Source of the DNA: Asaia lannensis NBRC 102526
Lineage (GTDB): Bacteria > Pseudomonadota > Alphaproteobacteria > Acetobacterales > Acetobacteraceae
Reading direction: 5' to 3'
Assembly: GCF_024054035.1 (NCBI RefSeq)
Contig: NZ_JAMXQU010000003.1
Coordinates: 62,001 to 126,000 of the forward strand
DNA length: 64,000 nt
Below are positions 62,140 through 64,000 of this stretch, one piece after another. The translations under genes and the position numbers were made by a program. Position 1 is the stretch's first letter, and each line of letters begins with the position of its first letter. The notes below the pieces were generated by a model. The model had not been told where the DNA came from and made no database searches. It saw only the letters and a program-made list of their open reading frames with translations.

Positions 62140-63162
62140 TTACGCCTCCACCAGAATATCGGTCCAAAGTTCGGAGAGATCGGGCTCAGAGCTGTTCTGG
62201 GCAAAATCGGCAGCATCGTTCACGATCTGCTTGACCTCGGCATCGATCGCCTTGAACGCCTCGTCGGTCGTGCCCTTTTCCGAAAGCAGCTTGTGCAGTG
62301 CTTCGATCGGGTCGCGCGTGCGACGCATTTCCTCGACCTCCGAACGGTCGCGGTAACGCGCCGGATCGGACATCGAGTGACCGCGATAGCGATAGGTTTC
62401 CATTTCGAGCAGGAACGGCCCCTTGCCGGCCCGGCAATGGGCGACGGCTTCCTGTGCAGCCTCATGAACGGCGAACAGATCCATACCGTCGACCTTGCGA
62501 CCCGGAATTTTCCAAGGTGCGCCGATCTGCGAGAGATTATGGGCTGCTGCGCTCGAGCGCTCGACGCTCGTGCCCATACCGTAGCGGTTGTTCTCAATCA
62601 CGTAGATGCAGGGCAGCTTGTGAAGGGCCGCGAGGTTGAAGCTCTCGTACACCTGCCCCTGCTGCGCGGCACCCTCGCCGAAATAGGCCACACCCACTTC
62701 ATCGGTGCCGCGATACTTGTTGGCAAAGGCCAGCCCCGTGCCGATCGCAACCTGCGCACCGACGATGCCATGCCCGCCATAGAAATTCTTCTCGCGCGAG
62801 AACATATGCATGGATCCGCCCTTGCCGTGCGAATACCCGTCCTTGCGTCCGGTCAGTTCCGCCATCACGCCACCGGGGCTCATGCCCATCATCAGCATAT
62901 GGGCGTGATCGCGATACGAAGTCACGATCTTGTCACCGGGCTTCATGGCCAGTGACATGCCGACGATCACGGCCTCCTGACCAATATAGAGATGGCAGAA
63001 TCCGCCGATCAGCCCCATGCCGTAAAGCTGTCCGGCTTTTTCCTCGAAGCGACGAAGCAGAAGCATGTCGCGATAGGCCGTACGCACGGTTTCCAGAGGC
63101 AGGATGGGTCCGTTGTGATCAGCGAGCGGCTGAGCCGCCCCGTGATGGGCTTTGCCGGACAT
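62140..63162 (-). CDS. pdhA: Pyruvate dehydrogenase E1 alpha
   Basis: Thiamine-diphosphate subunit that decarboxylates pyruvate. The 340 residues have RRFEEKAGQLYGMGLIGGFCHLYIGQEA at the start, then GGHGIVGAQVAIGTGLAFA and the ThDP motif region YFGEGAAQQGQVYESFNLAAL with NNRYGMGTS, and a C-terminal YRYRGHSMSDPARYR with the conserved phosphorylation-loop sequence. AGGAG precedes ATG 63162. It is the first gene of the pdh operon and the promoter should lie in the 104-bp gap to trpC. Confidence 0.96.
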   Translation of the reverse strand: MSGKAHHGAAQPLADHNGPILPLETVRTAYRDMLLLRRFEEKAGQLYGMGLIGGFCHLYIGQEAVIVGMSLAMKPGDKIVTSYRDHAHMLMMGMSPGGVMAELTGRKDGYSHGKGGSMHMFSREKNFYGGHGIVGAQVAIGTGLAFANKYRGTDEVGVAYFGEGAAQQGQVYESFNLAALHKLPCIYVIENNRYGMGTSVERSSAAAHNLSQIGAPWKIPGRKVDGMDLFAVHEAAQEAVAHCRAGKGPFLLEMETYRYRGHSMSDPARYRDRSEVEEMRRTRDPIEALHKLLSEKGTTDEAFKAIDAEVKQIVNDAADFAQNSSEPDLSELWTDILVEA

Positions 63163-63206
63163 GGTGAGTATCTCCTGAGCCAGACAGTTGCGTCATGCGC
63201 GTTTCA

Positions 63207-63228
63207 GGGACCGGTATTTACCAGTCCC
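63207..63228 (-). terminator. Hairpin between trpC and pdhA
   Basis: GGGAC-C-GGT (63207-63215) pairs with ACC-A-GTCCC (63220-63228), with one C-A mismatch and a 4-base loop. It lies after the trpC stop on the minus strand and before the pdhA start. No T-run follows, so it could be a weak terminator of trpC. Confidence 0.4.
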
Positions 63229-63266
63229 GCTGAGCAAGTCCACAACCCGGAGTGTTAATATGTGCG

Positions 63267-64000
63267 TTAGAGCGTGCCGAGCAGACGACGGGCAGCCAGG
63301 CCCGGATCCTCTTCACGCAGCAGGCTCTCACCCACGAGAACGCCACTGGCGCCGACTTCACCCACGCGCTGCACATCGTCGAACGTGCGAATGCCGCTTT
63401 CGGAAACAAGGATACGATCGGGTGGAACGAGCGGCGCGAGGTTGGTCGTGGTGTCCAGATCGGTCACGAGCGTGCGCAGATTGCGGTTATTGATCCCGAT
63501 CAGCGAGGTATCGAGCGCCAGAGCCCGGTTCAGCTCTGCCTCGTCATGCACTTCGCACAGCACATCCAGATCGAGACCGCGCGCCAGGGCGATCAGATCG
63601 GCCGCTTCGGTATCGGTGAGAGCCGAGAGAATGATCAGAATGCAGTCCGCCCCGATCAGACGGCTCTCATGAACCTGCCAGGGCTCCAGAATGAAGTCCT
63701 TGCGCAGGATCGGCAGAGGCGTGACTTCCTTGACGGCCTTCAGATCCTCGATGGACCCGTGAAAGCACGGACCTTCGGTCAGGATCGAAAGACAGATCGC
63801 GCCCGCAGCCTCATAGGACTTGGCAATACCCACCGGATCGTAATCGGGACGCAGGATACCTGCCGAAGGTGAGGCCTTCTTGATTTCCGCGATCAGTCCC
63901 ACGCGACGATCGGCCGCCATCTGCTTGAGGGCCTGACCGAAACCGCGCGTCGGCACGGTGACCTCGCGTGCACGTGCCGTGATTTCCTTCAGCGGCATGA
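63267..64000 (-). CDS. trpC: Indole-3-glycerol phosphate synthase, 5' end beyond window
   Basis: Forms indole-3-glycerol phosphate in tryptophan synthesis. The C-terminal 243 residues are in the window, with AEIKKASPSAGIL (catalytic Lys and Glu region), ILRKDFILEPWQVHESRLIGADCILII, VHDEAELNRALALD, IGINNRNLRTL and VSESGI. An ATG at 63998 is internal: the family normally has about 20-25 residues before PLKEI, so the true start lies past base 64000. The next genes upstream are likely trpD or others. It is minus strand like the pdh operon but separated from it by a hairpin-bearing gap. Confidence 0.94.
   Translation of the reverse strand, partial: MPLKEITARAREVTVPTRGFGQALKQMAADRRVGLIAEIKKASPSAGILRPDYDPVGIAKSYEAAGAICLSILTEGPCFHGSIEDLKAVKEVTPLPILRKDFILEPWQVHESRLIGADCILIILSALTDTEAADLIALARGLDLDVLCEVHDEAELNRALALDTSLIGINNRNLRTLVTDLDTTTNLAPLVPPDRILVSESGIRTFDDVQRVGEVGASGVLVGESLLREEDPGLAARRLLGTL

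Noticed and set aside
60841-62955. Open frame of about 700 codons on the plus strand opposite pdhB and pdhA
   Set aside because: It lies wholly antisense to two clear PDH genes, has no recognisable motif, and long antisense frames are common in GC-rich coding DNA.
63916-63998. ATG at 63998 as the true start of trpC
   Set aside because: The family has about 20-25 more N-terminal residues, so this Met is internal and the gene is cut by the window end.
1-64000. tRNA, rRNA, CRISPR, IS element or prophage
   Set aside because: I searched by eye for T-loop GTTCRA motifs, regular repeats, transposase and integrase motifs on both strands and saw none; a dedicated scan could still find a weak one.

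Overview
The window reads as chromosomal DNA of an alphaproteobacterium, most likely an acetic acid bacterium (Acetobacteraceae; Asaia, Gluconobacter or Kozakia-like). This rests on gene content and moderately high G+C: a phosphoketolase-acetate kinase pair, a MetX-MetW pair, a pyruvate dehydrogenase operon whose E1-beta carries its own lipoyl domain, CydDC, a DUF2849-CysI-DUF934 sulfite reductase block, and sugar and polysaccharide genes. Genus is not fixed by the sequence alone. No tRNA, rRNA, CRISPR array, insertion sequence or prophage was seen. Both ends cut genes: phosphoketolase at base 1 and trpC at base 64000.

Layout. 1-8.0 kb, all minus strand: xfp-ackA (C2 branch of the phosphoketolase pathway), a DEAD-box RNA helicase, a nitroreductase, and metX-metW. 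8.3-12.0 kb: one very large plus-strand gene fusing N-terminal repeats, a WbsX-like domain, a GT4 domain and a GT2 domain. 12.1-17.1 kb: moaB, nadK, an amidase, an MFS transporter and a hypothetical protein. 17.3-21.6 kb: a tightly coupled operon of TonB-dependent receptor, APH-fold kinase and PnuC transporter, probably a vitamin or nucleoside uptake and trapping system. 21.6-27.5 kb: an SDR, a GtrA protein, alaS, beta-carbonic anhydrase and a secreted nuclease/phosphatase-fold protein.

27.5-34.6 kb is the least ordinary stretch. It holds a Tat-exported GH32 beta-fructosidase, a divergent membrane-anchored protein of unknown family, and two adjacent paralogues that join an F5/8-type-C-like domain to an apparently uncharacterised glycosyltransferase-like module. 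This is the best candidate here for an undescribed system. 34.7-37.6 kb: an overlapping aldo/keto reductase-Nudix-methylthioribose kinase operon. 37.6-40.7 kb: sulfite reductase genes divergent from a flavin reductase, with an inverted repeat between them. 40.7-43.7 kb: dctA plus an AlgE-like porin behind an 18-bp perfect palindrome.

43.9-49.5 kb: glucokinase, an SDR, a conserved GNAT-like protein, and the nrdR-nusB-thiL group. 49.6-56.5 kb: a PCuAC-like periplasmic protein with altered copper ligands, recQ, an OmpA-type lipoprotein, cydDC, and a small secreted His/Met-rich protein. 56.6-63.2 kb: one compact minus-strand operon pdhA-pdhB-pdhC-lpd-lipA-ratA, which supplies the pyruvate dehydrogenase complex, its lipoate cofactor and a ubiquinone-binding chaperone candidate. 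Start codons were set by eye from Shine-Dalgarno spacing and family alignment; domain names come from motif recognition, not from database searches.
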